From a virus, in the IMG/VR virus record IMGVR_UViG_3300027861_000017, positions 27,136-91,135 of that record: DNA of 64,000 nucleotides; one strand, written 5' to 3'. Shown one piece after another: positions 32,776 through 40,132 of the stretch (the first letter of the stretch is position 1; the number at the start of each line of letters is the position of its first letter). Below the pieces are notes generated by a model. The model did no database searches. It saw only the letters and a list, made by a program, of their open reading frames with translations, and was not told the DNA's origin. Both the position numbers and the translations under genes were made by a program.

Positions 32776-32964
32776 TTATACCTCATCTTCCGGCTCTAGC
32801 ACATACCCAAACTGTTCCTGCTCTTCTTTTGAAAGGTGGTCGAAAAGATCATACATAGCTGCGAATGGATCATCTCCTGTACCCATAGCATGGTGATATG
32901 AAGCTTTGAATGCATGGTCATTGTCGTTTGTAGCTCTTCTTGGTCTTATCTTTATCTCATTCAT
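32776..32964 (-). CDS. Hypothetical protein (62 aa)
   Basis: MNEIKIRPRRATNDNDHAFK, DDPFAAMYDLFDHLSKEEQE. SD AAAGGAGAAAAAT. Unrecognised. Confidence 0.6.
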   Translation of the reverse strand: MNEIKIRPRRATNDNDHAFKASYHHAMGTGDDPFAAMYDLFDHLSKEEQEQFGYVLEPEDEV

Positions 32965-33172
32965 ATTTTTCTCCTTTGAATATATTGTCATATTTCACCT
33001 TGGTCCAAAAATATGTCTTATAAATAGTTGACACGCCAGGGGAATCGCAAGAATCTAATTCCTTTGCAGGAAATTCACTGGGACCATAGTAATAACATCC
33101 ATCTATATCGTCTATAAAAATCTTTTTTTCGGCTCCTGAAAGAGTAATAAGTTCTTCAATTACATCCATCAT
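32957..33172 (-). CDS. Hypothetical protein (71 aa)
   Basis: MMDVIEELITLSGAEKKIFI, then DGCYYYGPSEFPAKE. Two ATGs in a row at the start. Unknown. Confidence 0.55.
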   Translation of the reverse strand: MMDVIEELITLSGAEKKIFIDDIDGCYYYGPSEFPAKELDSCDSPGVSTIYKTYFWTKVKYDNIFKGEKYE

Positions 33173-33184
33173 ATTTCCTCCATA

Positions 33185-33427
33185 TCAATGCAACTTGCTC
33201 TTATCTGGTTTAGTACCACCACCCATAGCTTCTGACATCTTAACCAACATCTCTAGCATCCTTCCAAACCCTCCCGATAGAAGGGTTACGCCTGGGAGTC
33301 CTATGGTTCTAGCCAACATAACAGCATTATATACTGTATTAAACAGATCATTGCAATATCCATCCTTAGTATACAGAGCTATTATAGCACTTAAGTTACT
33401 GGTATCTAATTTATTATCCTTATTCAA
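33185..33427 (-). CDS. Hypothetical protein (80 aa)
   Basis: MNKDNKLDTSNLSAIIALYT, NAVMLARTIGLPGVTLLSGG, ending KPDKSKLH. Hydrophobic middle but short. Unknown. Confidence 0.55.
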   Translation of the reverse strand: MNKDNKLDTSNLSAIIALYTKDGYCNDLFNTVYNAVMLARTIGLPGVTLLSGGFGRMLEMLVKMSEAMGGGTKPDKSKLH

Positions 33428-33836
33428 TTTTCTTCTCCTTTTCTGTATCTTCTTTTATCACGAATCCTATTTGCTTTTTGGGGCCATCAGCGTTTATCAT
33501 AATAGCCATATCTTCCATCTGAGCTAGTGTTAATTGTTTGTCCTTGTAATAATTAGTACAATCTTCTATTGGATCTTGAGCACTTAATCGCATCTCAAAG
33601 TCATAGCATCTAGCTCCCATATTACCCCATATGGTTTTATAACATTGAAGCTTTTGACAATCGTAGCATATGCCCAACACATCCTTATCGAATGCCGGTT
33701 TAACTTTATCTTCACCCCATGAGCTAAAGCCTAAGCGATTAGCACCTTGCCTTATCTCTTTTCTTTCTTTTTTTATAGGGTCTTCGGAATCACTATCAAA
33801 AAAATCATCAAAAAAGCTTTCTGTTCTTTTTACCAT
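33420..33836 (-). CDS. Cys-containing phage protein (138 aa)
   Basis: Acidic N-terminus (FFDDFFDSDSEDP), then GICYDCQKLQCYKTIWGNMG ARCYDFEMRLS with four Cys, and a C-terminal helix LTLAQMEDMAIMI. A Cx2C...C cluster suggests metal binding. Confidence 0.6.
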   Translation of the reverse strand: MVKRTESFFDDFFDSDSEDPIKKERKEIRQGANRLGFSSWGEDKVKPAFDKDVLGICYDCQKLQCYKTIWGNMGARCYDFEMRLSAQDPIEDCTNYYKDKQLTLAQMEDMAIMINADGPKKQIGFVIKEDTEKEKKIE

Positions 33837-34123
33837 ACACCCCTCACATTATTCCAATAACTTTCAAACGCATTATATACAGCATCAATTAATTCTCTAC
33901 CCCTCTCTTCTGACATAACCCAATTAGACCCATCCCATTTTATATTCGGCTCCTCTCCAGTTTCATCATATTTAATAGTGGCATCACATAGCTCTATGTG
34001 GTGTTTCTCGCAAAGAGAAAAAGTGTGTTCATCTTCGTTGTAAAACGAATCGTCAATTTTACCTCTAAAAAGTGGTATATATACCTTTATCTTCAATAGG
34101 TTTATGGAATTTACATGGAGCAT
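33830..34123 (-). CDS. Hypothetical protein, start uncertain (up to 97 aa)
   Basis: Open frame from ATG 34123, but that ATG lies inside the upstream gene and has no SD. The clear part is DDSFYNEDEHTFSLCEKHHI ... MSEERGRELIDAVYNAFESY. An SD-like AGAGGT precedes an ATT codon near 34060. Function unknown. Confidence 0.45.
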   Translation of the reverse strand: MLHVNSINLLKIKVYIPLFRGKIDDSFYNEDEHTFSLCEKHHIELCDATIKYDETGEEPNIKWDGSNWVMSEERGRELIDAVYNAFESYWNNVRGVW

Positions 34124-34280
34124 CTAGGTCATCTATCTTGCGATCTTCTATATCAGCCCAACTGTTTATATTATTATTATCTGACTTACAATAAAACAAT
34201 TGATCTGTTTCACCAGTAGTAAGATCGGGTATCCATCTATAGCGCAATTTTCCACATGTATAGCAATTATTATCTGTCAT
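34065..34280 (-). CDS. Cys-ribbon protein, sister of next (71 aa)
   Basis: MTDNNCYTCGKLRYRWI, LFYCKSDNNN, DLDAPCKFHKP. The Cx2C...C...PC.(F/D)(H/Y) set recurs in the next gene upstream. Confidence 0.6.
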   Translation of the reverse strand: MTDNNCYTCGKLRYRWIPDLTTGETDQLFYCKSDNNNINSWADIEDRKIDDLDAPCKFHKPIEDKGIYTTF

Positions 34281-34765
34281 TACGCAACCCTCTTACATTG
34301 TGTCCAATGAATGTTATCATTTGATTCCACAACTGTTTGCAACCATCTATCATATTTATAATCAGATTTTGTACTCCCATATGTAGCACAATTATATATC
34401 AATAATACTGGACTATTATCAGATAACTCAAAAAAATGATCTTCTTGATGTATTGATTTTAATTGTTTTATAAGATATTTAGCTTCACCATATGTACAAC
34501 CCCAATTCTGGAGGAACCCGCACAGGTTGTCATAATAATCCCACGGGTCGGGGGAATGGGCGGGGGTGGCAGCGGCGGCATGCTTGGAGATGGACTCAGC
34601 GTAATCCTTGCAGGGAAGATCGGGCTTTGTTATCTCGTGGTCTTCATACCATTTAAGAAGAAGGTTAGCATCGTTTGGCTTCTTACCTCTTATATTGCAA
34701 TAGTACCTTTTCTGGTTCTCTGTATACAATCCCTTGCATGTGTGGCAATTCTTTTTAGTCATCAT
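34280..34765 (-). CDS. Cys-ribbon protein with extra C-terminal half (161 aa)
   Basis: MMTKKNCHTCKGLYTENQKR, YYCNIRGKK, KPDLPCKDYAE repeat the layout of the 71-aa neighbour. After an Ala/Pro linker (HAAAATPAHSPDPWDY), whose DNA is GC-rich unlike the surroundings, a second unit with FLQNWGCTYGEAKYLIKQLK follows. Confidence 0.6.
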   Translation of the reverse strand: MMTKKNCHTCKGLYTENQKRYYCNIRGKKPNDANLLLKWYEDHEITKPDLPCKDYAESISKHAAAATPAHSPDPWDYYDNLCGFLQNWGCTYGEAKYLIKQLKSIHQEDHFFELSDNSPVLLIYNCATYGSTKSDYKYDRWLQTVVESNDNIHWTQCKRVA

Positions 34766-34943
34766 TCCCCTCTAGTGTGTATATGGTCTCAAATTGGCTT
34801 ACCCTCATACTTGATCTAGTCCCAGTCTTCAGGTATTCATATTGTACATATCCATCTAGGATTTGGATTGTTCTGACTTTTTTTACATCAGTATTGAATG
34901 GGTCTCTATTGTTTAATATGTAAATCTTTTCAGCCTTTATCAT
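34755..34943 (-). CDS. Hypothetical protein (62 aa)
   Basis: MIKAEKIYILNNRDPFNTDV, DGYVQYEYLKTGTRSSMRVS, ends YTLEGNDD. Beta-rich. First gene after the promoter at 34963-34992. Confidence 0.6.
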   Translation of the reverse strand: MIKAEKIYILNNRDPFNTDVKKVRTIQILDGYVQYEYLKTGTRSSMRVSQFETIYTLEGNDD

Positions 34944-34962
34944 AGTTACACCTCTAATATTT

Positions 34963-34992
34963 AATTTACCACAATACGGTTTAATAAGTCAA
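34963..34992 (-). promoter_or_regulatory. Sigma70-type promoter
   Basis: TTGACT, 17-18 bases, GTAAAT/TAAATT, just downstream of the terminator, followed by AGAGGTGT before the 62-aa gene. Confidence 0.65.
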
Positions 34993-35013
34993 TATATTTC
35001 TTATATGTAGTAT

Positions 35014-35040
35014 AAATAAAATAGGGGGCGTTTAGCCCCC
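35014..35040 (-). terminator. Rho-independent terminator
   Basis: On the minus strand GGGGGC-TAAAC-GCCCCC (six G:C pairs) followed by TATTTTATTT. It ends the unit that runs in from the right; a new promoter follows within 40 bases. Confidence 0.85.
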
Positions 35041-35068
35041 ACACATCAAAAATATTTTCCCCACTCTC

Positions 35069-35416
35069 TCACACTCTCATTAGCCGTCTCTCCATCGCAT
35101 TTAAGCCACTCAGGTCATCACTATATACACTCTTATATGCCGGAACTTCGACGAAGTTATCACTAAACATCTTCAAAGGCTTTGGATGAACTATATCCAT
35201 CGTTGATTCCATTCTCTTTATAGCCTTCGCAGCTCTTCCCTTTGCTATGGTTCTACCCTCTTTCTTATTGGGCATGTCTAGATCACTTGCTACTGCTATC
35301 CCCCTGAAATACTCATTAGACTCATAGTTTACTATCAAGCATACCGTTATTGCCGGTCTGTTCTGTTCGTCTCTTAGATAGTAATAGTATTCCTTTATTT
35401 TTACTGACTCACTCAT
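35069..35416 (-). CDS. Hypothetical protein (115 aa)
   Basis: MSESVKIKEYYYYLRDEQNR, VCLIVNYESNEYFRGIAVAS, then a basic helix (GRTIAKGRAAKAIKRMES). Last gene before the terminator. Unknown. Confidence 0.65.
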   Translation of the reverse strand: MSESVKIKEYYYYLRDEQNRPAITVCLIVNYESNEYFRGIAVASDLDMPNKKEGRTIAKGRAAKAIKRMESTMDIVHPKPLKMFSDNFVEVPAYKSVYSDDLSGLNAMERRLMRV

Positions 35417-35460
35417 TGTTCTTCTCCTTCTTTATTGGTTAATGTAGTTACTCTTGCCTG

Positions 35461-35751
35461 TTATTGATCATCTTCATCAAAATCGTCAAAGACCCATGGC
35501 TCGTGCCCCCTATCCTTCTTTGTTATTATAGGCTTCAATACATCAGTATATCTTCCTAACCATGATAAATAAGCAGGGAATGCTAACTCCTCTTCTCTGT
35601 CATCCATTACATTGTCACACTCTTCTGGATCAATATAGGATAAGCCTATTAACATATCTCTTAGGTGTCCTATATCACTAGAGGGTATTGTAACATCCTC
35701 TCCGTTAATGTCAAGTTTTATTTCTTTTAGTTTGATCATATCTAGGGCCAT
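35461..35751 (-). CDS. Hypothetical acidic protein (96 aa)
   Basis: MALDMIKLKEIKLDINGEDV, LIGLSYIDPEECDNVMDD, ending VFDDFDEDDQ. Unrecognised. Confidence 0.6.
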   Translation of the reverse strand: MALDMIKLKEIKLDINGEDVTIPSSDIGHLRDMLIGLSYIDPEECDNVMDDREEELAFPAYLSWLGRYTDVLKPIITKKDRGHEPWVFDDFDEDDQ

Positions 35752-36050
35752 CTTCTGTGAGCTTCGTGTATCTCTTCATAACCATCGTATTCATCTATTA
35801 CCCATTCAACGCCATCTGGGATATTAATTATTCTTACTTCAGCGTATTTACCATTAGATTGTTCTTCCCCAACTTTCTCTATTGCTGCTATAAGTTTTGG
35901 ATAAGCACGATATCTATAATTATAATCATCCTCAATGGCAAATGATTCATTTCTTAATTTACCATAACCGTCCCAAGGTATCCCCAACTCATTAAACAAA
36001 GCCTCACTTAAACCAAACCCACCGTAACATCTATTTATAGCTATCTTCAT
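35742..36050 (-). CDS. Conserved phage protein (102 aa)
   Basis: MKIAINRCYGGFGLSEALFN ELG, then AYPKLIAAIEKVGEEQSNGK and VEWVIDEYDGYEEIHEAHRRW. This family is frequent in phages; function unknown. Start after GGGGGAG inside a longer frame. Confidence 0.8.
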   Translation of the reverse strand: MKIAINRCYGGFGLSEALFNELGIPWDGYGKLRNESFAIEDDYNYRYRAYPKLIAAIEKVGEEQSNGKYAEVRIINIPDGVEWVIDEYDGYEEIHEAHRRWP

Positions 36051-36079
36051 ATCTACTCCCCCTGTGGATATTCCCCTAA

Positions 36080-36196
36080 TCACATTCCGGCACATATAAT
36101 CCACATCATCCATACGTACCAAAAAACAATGAAATTAGCCAAAGCCAATCCGCATAACCCAATAAAAATGCCTATAGCTCTTACATATTTATTCAT
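36080..36196 (-). CDS. Small membrane protein (38 aa)
   Basis: MNKYVRAIGIFIGLCGLALA NF, then IVFWYVWMMWIICAG: two short spans. SD GAGGAATATAGGG. Confidence 0.55.
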   Translation of the reverse strand: MNKYVRAIGIFIGLCGLALANFIVFWYVWMMWIICAGM

Positions 36197-36264
36197 CCCT
36201 ATATTCCTCTTCAACGTCAACTCGTAGTGTGCTCCAGAATGTATATCATACACTATTTATCCAT

Positions 36265-36510
36265 CTACTGTAGCTCATTAGACTCTTCCTTTAATAGCTT
36301 ATTAACAACCCTAGTTGCCCTTAGCTTTAAAATATAATTATCTTCATTGACTTTATTTTCCAATAAAGCTTTCTTAAACCAACCGCTATAATATACTTCC
36401 CTGCTATTATATGTAAGCATTACGCTTAAACGTATCCAATCACCATCAGTCTTTATTTCTCTATATGTGAGGTTTTCGATATCATCAGTTGTTATTGATT
36501 TTATCCTCAT
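36265..36510 (-). CDS. Hypothetical protein (81 aa)
   Basis: MRIKSITTDDIENLTYREIK, LSVMLTYNSREVYYSGWFKK, ends KEESNELQ. Beta then helix. Unknown. Confidence 0.6.
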   Translation of the reverse strand: MRIKSITTDDIENLTYREIKTDGDWIRLSVMLTYNSREVYYSGWFKKALLENKVNEDNYILKLRATRVVNKLLKEESNELQ

Positions 36511-36779
36511 TCCTCCAACTCCTCAGCATCATAAAGCACGTCTGGTTCTGCGCTTATTCTGAACTTCTTACCATTAACTGTGATTACAACACTATCGTCC
36601 ATAAGATAATAGTCATTCTCACAATTAGAGCGTTCTGCATACTCCAAGGCAGCATCTTCCTCATCCATTGCGTACCTCTCATATTCATCGCCATCCTCAT
36701 TTATGATTGCGAATAATTTGCAATGACATTTAGTTACACGATCAAGTCTATATTTTCCACATTTATCACATCTCCACAT
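36507..36779 (-). CDS. Conserved-looking zinc-motif phage protein (90 aa)
   Basis: MWRCDKCGKYRLDRVTKCHC KLFAI: zinc ribbon, then a beta domain with EDAALEYAERSNCENDYYLM and VVITVNGKKFRISAEP. Familiar from many phages as an unknown protein. Confidence 0.75.
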   Translation of the reverse strand: MWRCDKCGKYRLDRVTKCHCKLFAIINEDGDEYERYAMDEEDAALEYAERSNCENDYYLMDDSVVITVNGKKFRISAEPDVLYDAEELEE

Positions 36780-36780
36780 A

Positions 36781-37005
36781 TTAATGATACCCCCCTTTGT
36801 AACCCAAAGCTAATGGTCCCCTATAGATTTCCTTCCCAGTGCCACCACAAGCACCACATGGCGGTGATCCGTTGTTATCATAATAGCCAGACCCGTTACA
36901 TGCTGTGCAAGCTCGTAGCCTCCACCCATATACAAACCTATCAAAATATTCTTTTCTTTCTGCTTTACGCTCTTTCCAGGTCAAACTGTGCCTCTTATAT
37001 ATCAT
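36781..37005 (-). CDS. DnaJ-type zinc-motif protein (74 aa)
   Basis: RACTACNGSGYYDNNGSPPC GACGGTGKE: two CxxCxGxG units, the core of a DnaJ zinc finger, preceded by a basic helix (KERKAERKEYFDRF). May bind protein or RNA. Confidence 0.75.
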   Translation of the reverse strand: MIYKRHSLTWKERKAERKEYFDRFVYGWRLRACTACNGSGYYDNNGSPPCGACGGTGKEIYRGPLALGYKGGYH

Positions 37006-37313
37006 ATATCGTAATAGAAGTCTAGACGTTTCTGTAAGCTATTAAACCTCTTGAATAGTCTAGCCCTTGTTAGGGGTTTGTCTCTAGCCTCTTCGTATGC
37101 ATCTTCTATCTTCTCTAGGATCTTTAGTTTCCAATTATCATGAGGTCTTATTCCTGACTGAACATACCAATGTCCTCTTCTCCAGGCTGTGCCGAGCTTA
37201 CTACTGTTCCATATTCTTATGGGAGTAGGTAGTGACTCTATGTAGTGATTATCACATAACTTGAGGTTGGGTTTCTTTTTAAGTATGTCTGGGTCTTTAA
37301 GTCTTCTTTTCAT
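37002..37313 (-). CDS. Basic hypothetical protein (103 aa)
   Basis: MKRRLKDPDILKKKPNLKLC, AWRRGHWYVQSGIRPHDNWK, ends LQKRLDFYYDI. Highly basic, could bind nucleic acid. Confidence 0.6.
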   Translation of the reverse strand: MKRRLKDPDILKKKPNLKLCDNHYIESLPTPIRIWNSSKLGTAWRRGHWYVQSGIRPHDNWKLKILEKIEDAYEEARDKPLTRARLFKRFNSLQKRLDFYYDI

Positions 37314-37491
37314 CTATCCCTCCATTATAATTATCACATATCCCATATTCATCTATAGGACAAGGGTGTTTTGGGTCTATATTGCAATAATAATCCATTA
37401 CTTGGCACCCTGGATTGTAGCTTTCGATTACATATATACAACTAAAACACTGTGGTGCTTCTCTTTTGTAATTGGGTCGTTTATCTGCCAT
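37297..37491 (-). CDS. Cys-rich small protein (64 aa)
   Basis: MADKRPNYKREAPQCFSCIY, GCQVMDYYCNID, CPIDEYGICDNYN: six Cys, two zinc sites possible. Start uncertain; spacing to GGAGGAG is long. Confidence 0.55.
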   Translation of the reverse strand: MADKRPNYKREAPQCFSCIYVIESYNPGCQVMDYYCNIDPKHPCPIDEYGICDNYNGGIDEKKT

Positions 37492-37567
37492 CCAATCTAC
37501 CACTCCTCCTTTATCGTGCAATATACGCAATATATTATGCAATTATTGCATATTGGTGGTATATTAG

Positions 37568-37912
37568 TTAACACTTCCTCCCGCCATGTCTGTAGGGTCT
37601 TGTCTTGTTAAAATTGTGTTTCTGAAGCATCCCTTTCTGGAGATCTATATTAAGATGGCCACACATATCTAATATTCGTATAACTACGTCTACTATCTCC
37701 TCTTCGAATTTCTTCATGTTGCCCTTGCGATATTCTTGTAGGGCTTCTGATAGCTCACAATGTATTAAAGCCAAGAGTTCCGGTATAGATCTCTTGACCT
37801 TTATGTTAATGCCTATCTTCCTTAATAATCTAGCGTGCCATTTCTGGCTGTCGTACCAGCCCTTCTTGACTGCTAGTTCGTGGACCTGCTTTTGTAAAAC
37901 ATTTATCTGCAT
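37568..37912 (-). CDS. MazG-like nucleotide pyrophosphohydrolase (114 aa)
   Basis: IPELLALIHCELSEALQEYR followed by KFEEEIVDVVIRILDMCGHL: the ExxE and ExxD motifs of MazG-type all-alpha NTP pyrophosphohydrolases, here E-LSEA and EEIVDV. N-terminal NVLQKQVHELAVKKGWYD also fits. Likely hydrolyses an NTP or dNTP to the monophosphate. Confidence 0.85.
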   Translation of the reverse strand: MQINVLQKQVHELAVKKGWYDSQKWHARLLRKIGINIKVKRSIPELLALIHCELSEALQEYRKGNMKKFEEEIVDVVIRILDMCGHLNIDLQKGMLQKHNFNKTRPYRHGGRKC

Positions 37913-38082
37913 ATCCTGAAATCCTTAAATTTAACTAATGTCTGTACATCACCTATACATGTTATATCATCTGGAACTTGGTGGTCTTCGTCATCTTCTA
38001 TCCATTTTAAGAAAATGAGATGCTTGTTATCGGGTATTACATACCAGTTATCGTTGTAATCACAGTCTAATACATATTCCAT
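37903..38082 (-). CDS. Hypothetical protein (59 aa)
   Basis: MEYVLDCDYNDNWYVIPDNK, WIEDDEDHQVPDDITC, VKFKDFRICR. First gene after the tRNA region; SD AAAAAGGAGATCAAC. Overlaps the MazG start. Confidence 0.65.
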   Translation of the reverse strand: MEYVLDCDYNDNWYVIPDNKHLIFLKWIEDDEDHQVPDDITCIGDVQTLVKFKDFRICR

Positions 38083-38103
38083 GTTGATCTCCTTTTTAAA
38101 GTT

Positions 38104-38130
38104 GTGGCCCCATTATCCTTATGAGGCCAC
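38104..38130 (-). other. Hairpin downstream of the tRNA region
   Basis: GTGGCC...GGCCAC, six pairs plus an inner CAT/ATG, just 3' of the tRNA. No U-run, so more likely a processing or protective hairpin than a terminator. Confidence 0.45.
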
Positions 38131-38135
38131 GTAAG

Positions 38136-38208
38136 TTATGATTGATGGAATTGAACCATCAACACCATGTTCTCAAAACATGTGCTCTACCTATTGAGCT
38201 AAATCATG
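38136..38208 (-). tRNA. tRNA with UGA anticodon, short variable loop
   Basis: Complete cloverleaf: acceptor CATGATT/AATCATA with a C1:A72 mismatch, D arm GCTC/GAGC, anticodon stem CATGT/ACATG with loop TTTGAGA (anticodon TGA, codon UCA), 5-base variable region, T arm GATGG TTCAATT CCATC, A73; no encoded CCA. By anticodon it would be Ser, but a Ser tRNA normally has a long variable arm, so the charged amino acid is uncertain. Confidence 0.8.
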
Positions 38209-38232
38209 TGTTGATTATACGATATGTTAAAT

Positions 38233-38341
38233 ATTAAACTGAATAATGCAGATGTCGTACCACTAGACCACTAAGCCATATGTGTTTATTGGAGGCTTAG
38301 GAAGGATTCGGACCTTCGTCTTCCGCAATTAGTAATTTAAT
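38233..38341 (-). tRNA. Circularly permuted tRNA gene (3' half precedes 5' half)
   Basis: In transcript order: anticodon 3' stem GCGGA, variable AGAC, T arm GAAGG TCCGAAT CCTTC, CTAAGCC, T73 and CCA (38326-38290); a 12-base spacer; then GGCTTAG, TG, D arm with AGTGGTA loop, A26 and TCTGC (38277-38248). GGCTTAG pairs perfectly with CTAAGCC, TCTGC with GCGGA. Sequences outside both halves also pair (TAAT/ATTA, then ATTAAATT/AGTTTAAT), extending the anticodon stem. The anticodon itself cannot be fixed since the join is unknown. U73 and four-base variable loop fit Gly or Cys type. Confidence 0.65.
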
Positions 38342-38478
38342 CGCACAATCAAAATTTAAACTAAAACTGTTGGTGTAATAAACTAAAGCTTAATCTTGAA
38401 TCTTATTGTGTTCATATTGCCATTTACCCTAAATGGTAGACAATACATAACACATTGACTATGAAACTGCACCAAACT
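38342..38478 (-). other. Non-coding stretch, structured
   Basis: No gene seen. Holds the hairpin CCATTTA-GGG-TAAATGG near 38430 and a possible long-range stem TTGGTG/CACCAA closing about 100 bases. Probably leader RNA of the tRNA region. Confidence 0.4.
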
Positions 38479-39231
38479 TTATTCAGAGAATAGATATCCA
38501 AATATATCTCTACCCACTTCTTTCCTAGTAACCTCTACAGAGTTTGCCTTCTGTCTAGCCTTCTTACATCCCATTATCATGTCGTTTAATCTCTGGATCA
38601 ATTTACGCTTCCCATTAGGACTCATACTTGAAAACCATTCCACTTTAGTATATGCGCCTACGTTTTCCTGCTCTGACCACTTCTCTATCTGCGCTGGATG
38701 TTCTTTTGTGGCATCGTATAGGACTTTATGTTTAATCCTGTTTGCTGTCTTAAATGTCCTTTCTGGATCTCTTGTTTTAAAGATATTGTCTGCGACATCC
38801 TCATCTAAAACGTAATCACGTCCAGGTGGTAATGTTGGTATAGTGTCAAGTGCGTTCTTTAGCACCTTCAATCTACTTTCCATCCCAAGAAGAAAGGTTG
38901 CTGGTAGATCTTTAGATATAGTTTCCCCATTTACAATAAGATCTGCTTTTGCCATCTGATTTGTGGACTCCTTGGCCAACATAACATCGAAATACCTAGA
39001 AGAATGATCCGACACACTCTTAAGTATTTCATCTACAACATATGTTACCTGCTGTGTTTCTGGTGGATAATGTGTACCATCATCACCATCAAACATCTCC
39101 AATTCTCTTTTGAAGCCATGAAAGAATGCTGGAGTACTGAATTTAGTCTTAGCATCATGCATAGCATCCTTTGCTCTAGCCTCAAGATCCCCCTCTACTG
39201 CTAGAATTTCATGAAGTTTTGTTTCACCCAT
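38479..39231 (-). CDS. Phage protein of unknown function (250 aa)
   Basis: MGETKLHEILAVEGDLEARA, FFHGFKRELEMFDGDDGTHY, LPATFLLGMESRLKVLKNAL, LPPGRDYVLDEDVADNIFKT, ending VGRDIFGYLFSE. I recognise the pattern from phage and prophage genomes as a conserved protein without function. Sits between the two tRNA-like regions. Confidence 0.75.
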   Translation of the reverse strand: MGETKLHEILAVEGDLEARAKDAMHDAKTKFSTPAFFHGFKRELEMFDGDDGTHYPPETQQVTYVVDEILKSVSDHSSRYFDVMLAKESTNQMAKADLIVNGETISKDLPATFLLGMESRLKVLKNALDTIPTLPPGRDYVLDEDVADNIFKTRDPERTFKTANRIKHKVLYDATKEHPAQIEKWSEQENVGAYTKVEWFSSMSPNGKRKLIQRLNDMIMGCKKARQKANSVEVTRKEVGRDIFGYLFSE

Positions 39232-39269
39232 TTTATTTTCCCTCCCTTTTAATATACTTTGTTTTTATT

Positions 39270-39414
39270 TGGTGGATTGCGGCAGAGGACTCACACCTCT
39301 ACACGGCTCATCTACTCATCGGCATCTGTAACTATATCGTCATATAGTTGGGTAGAACCAATTACTACAGTGCGTCGCCTCGTGAATGCGTCTATTTCTT
39401 TCGCCACGCAACCC
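39270..39414 (-). ncRNA. tRNA-like structured RNA (degenerate or intron-split tRNA)
   Basis: Ends look like a tRNA: GGGTTGC pairs with GCAATCC followed by A and CCA, and a T-arm-like AGAGG TGTGAGT CCTCT lies near the 3' end, but three extra bases separate it from the acceptor. The 5' part (GGCGAAAGAAATAGACGC) resembles a tRNA-Leu D arm; ATTCA/TGAGT could be an anticodon stem around a 63-base loop that contains the hairpin AACTATAT-GACG-ATATAGTT. Total 145 bases, too long for a plain tRNA. Confidence 0.4.
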
Positions 39415-39415
39415 T

Positions 39416-39447
39416 TTTACTATAGCGAATTTGTCGGGTATAGTAAA
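39416..39447 (-). other. 9-bp hairpin before the tRNA-like RNA
   Basis: TTTACTATA and TATAGTAAA enclose 14 bases, right after the stop of the upstream gene. No U-run. Might mark RNA processing. Confidence 0.45.
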
Positions 39448-39454
39448 CTTTATG

Positions 39455-39817
39455 TTATTTTAATGGTGGTAAATCAGCCCACTCATCTACAATATACCAA
39501 TCGAGCAAAAAGGCATTATTATAAAATTTAGCTGAAGCAATTGTCTTATTCATGTCTATAACGCTATTTATCACTGCTGCATTCTCAATATTACCTGGTT
39601 TATCCCTAGCCAACTCCAATGTTTTAGCGGTAGCTTTATATTTCTCTATAAAACATCTACCTTCTAATCGTGAAATTGGCAAAGAAATTAATGAAATTAA
39701 AAGACAAAAACCACTAATAACAGTAAACAATTGTGTAATATCATATGCATCGTTATATTCCTTTTTCCATAAAACTATACCCACTATAAAAATTATTGCA
39801 AATACTACAGGTAACAT
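39455..39817 (-). CDS. Two-span membrane protein (120 aa)
   Basis: MLPVVFAIIFIVGIVLWKKE and FTVISGFCLLISLISLPISR spans, then a soluble helix and WYIVDEWADLPPLK. Start after GGGGAGGGGAATT. Confidence 0.65.
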   Translation of the reverse strand: MLPVVFAIIFIVGIVLWKKEYNDAYDITQLFTVISGFCLLISLISLPISRLEGRCFIEKYKATAKTLELARDKPGNIENAAVINSVIDMNKTIASAKFYNNAFLLDWYIVDEWADLPPLK

Positions 39818-39850
39818 AATTCCCCTCCCCAACATTGTTTTATATTAATA

Positions 39851-40132
39851 TTATATCCCATCCCCATCCTGATAACAATCTAACGCTTCAGCTATAGCCG
39901 CTGCCTTATCATATGTCTCATCTGATACATAGCTCAATTCCCCAAACCCGCCTAAACTATAGCCTATTAACTGAGCAAATTGTTCCCTATCATCATCACT
40001 GAAGTCTATTATAGCTAGGTTATTCATGTCATGTTGACTGGTATCTAATAGAAATCTGACCATAGCATTCTTCTTGAACCTTATAGAGCCGTGTTTATCT
40101 TTATATAGTGGTTGTATTGGGTGATTTGTCAT
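39851..40132 (-). CDS. Conserved-looking phage protein (93 aa)
   Basis: MTNHPIQPLYKDKHGSIRFK KNAMVRFLLD, then DREQFAQLIGYSLGGFGELS and DKAAAIAEALDC. A common phage type with unknown role. ATGA overlap upstream. Confidence 0.75.
   Translation of the reverse strand: MTNHPIQPLYKDKHGSIRFKKNAMVRFLLDTSQHDMNNLAIIDFSDDDREQFAQLIGYSLGGFGELSYVSDETYDKAAAIAEALDCYQDGDGI

Noticed and set aside
39270-39414. tmRNA
   Set aside because: Too short, no plausible tag frame ending in an AA-type tag, no pseudoknot series; ends fit a tRNA-like RNA better.
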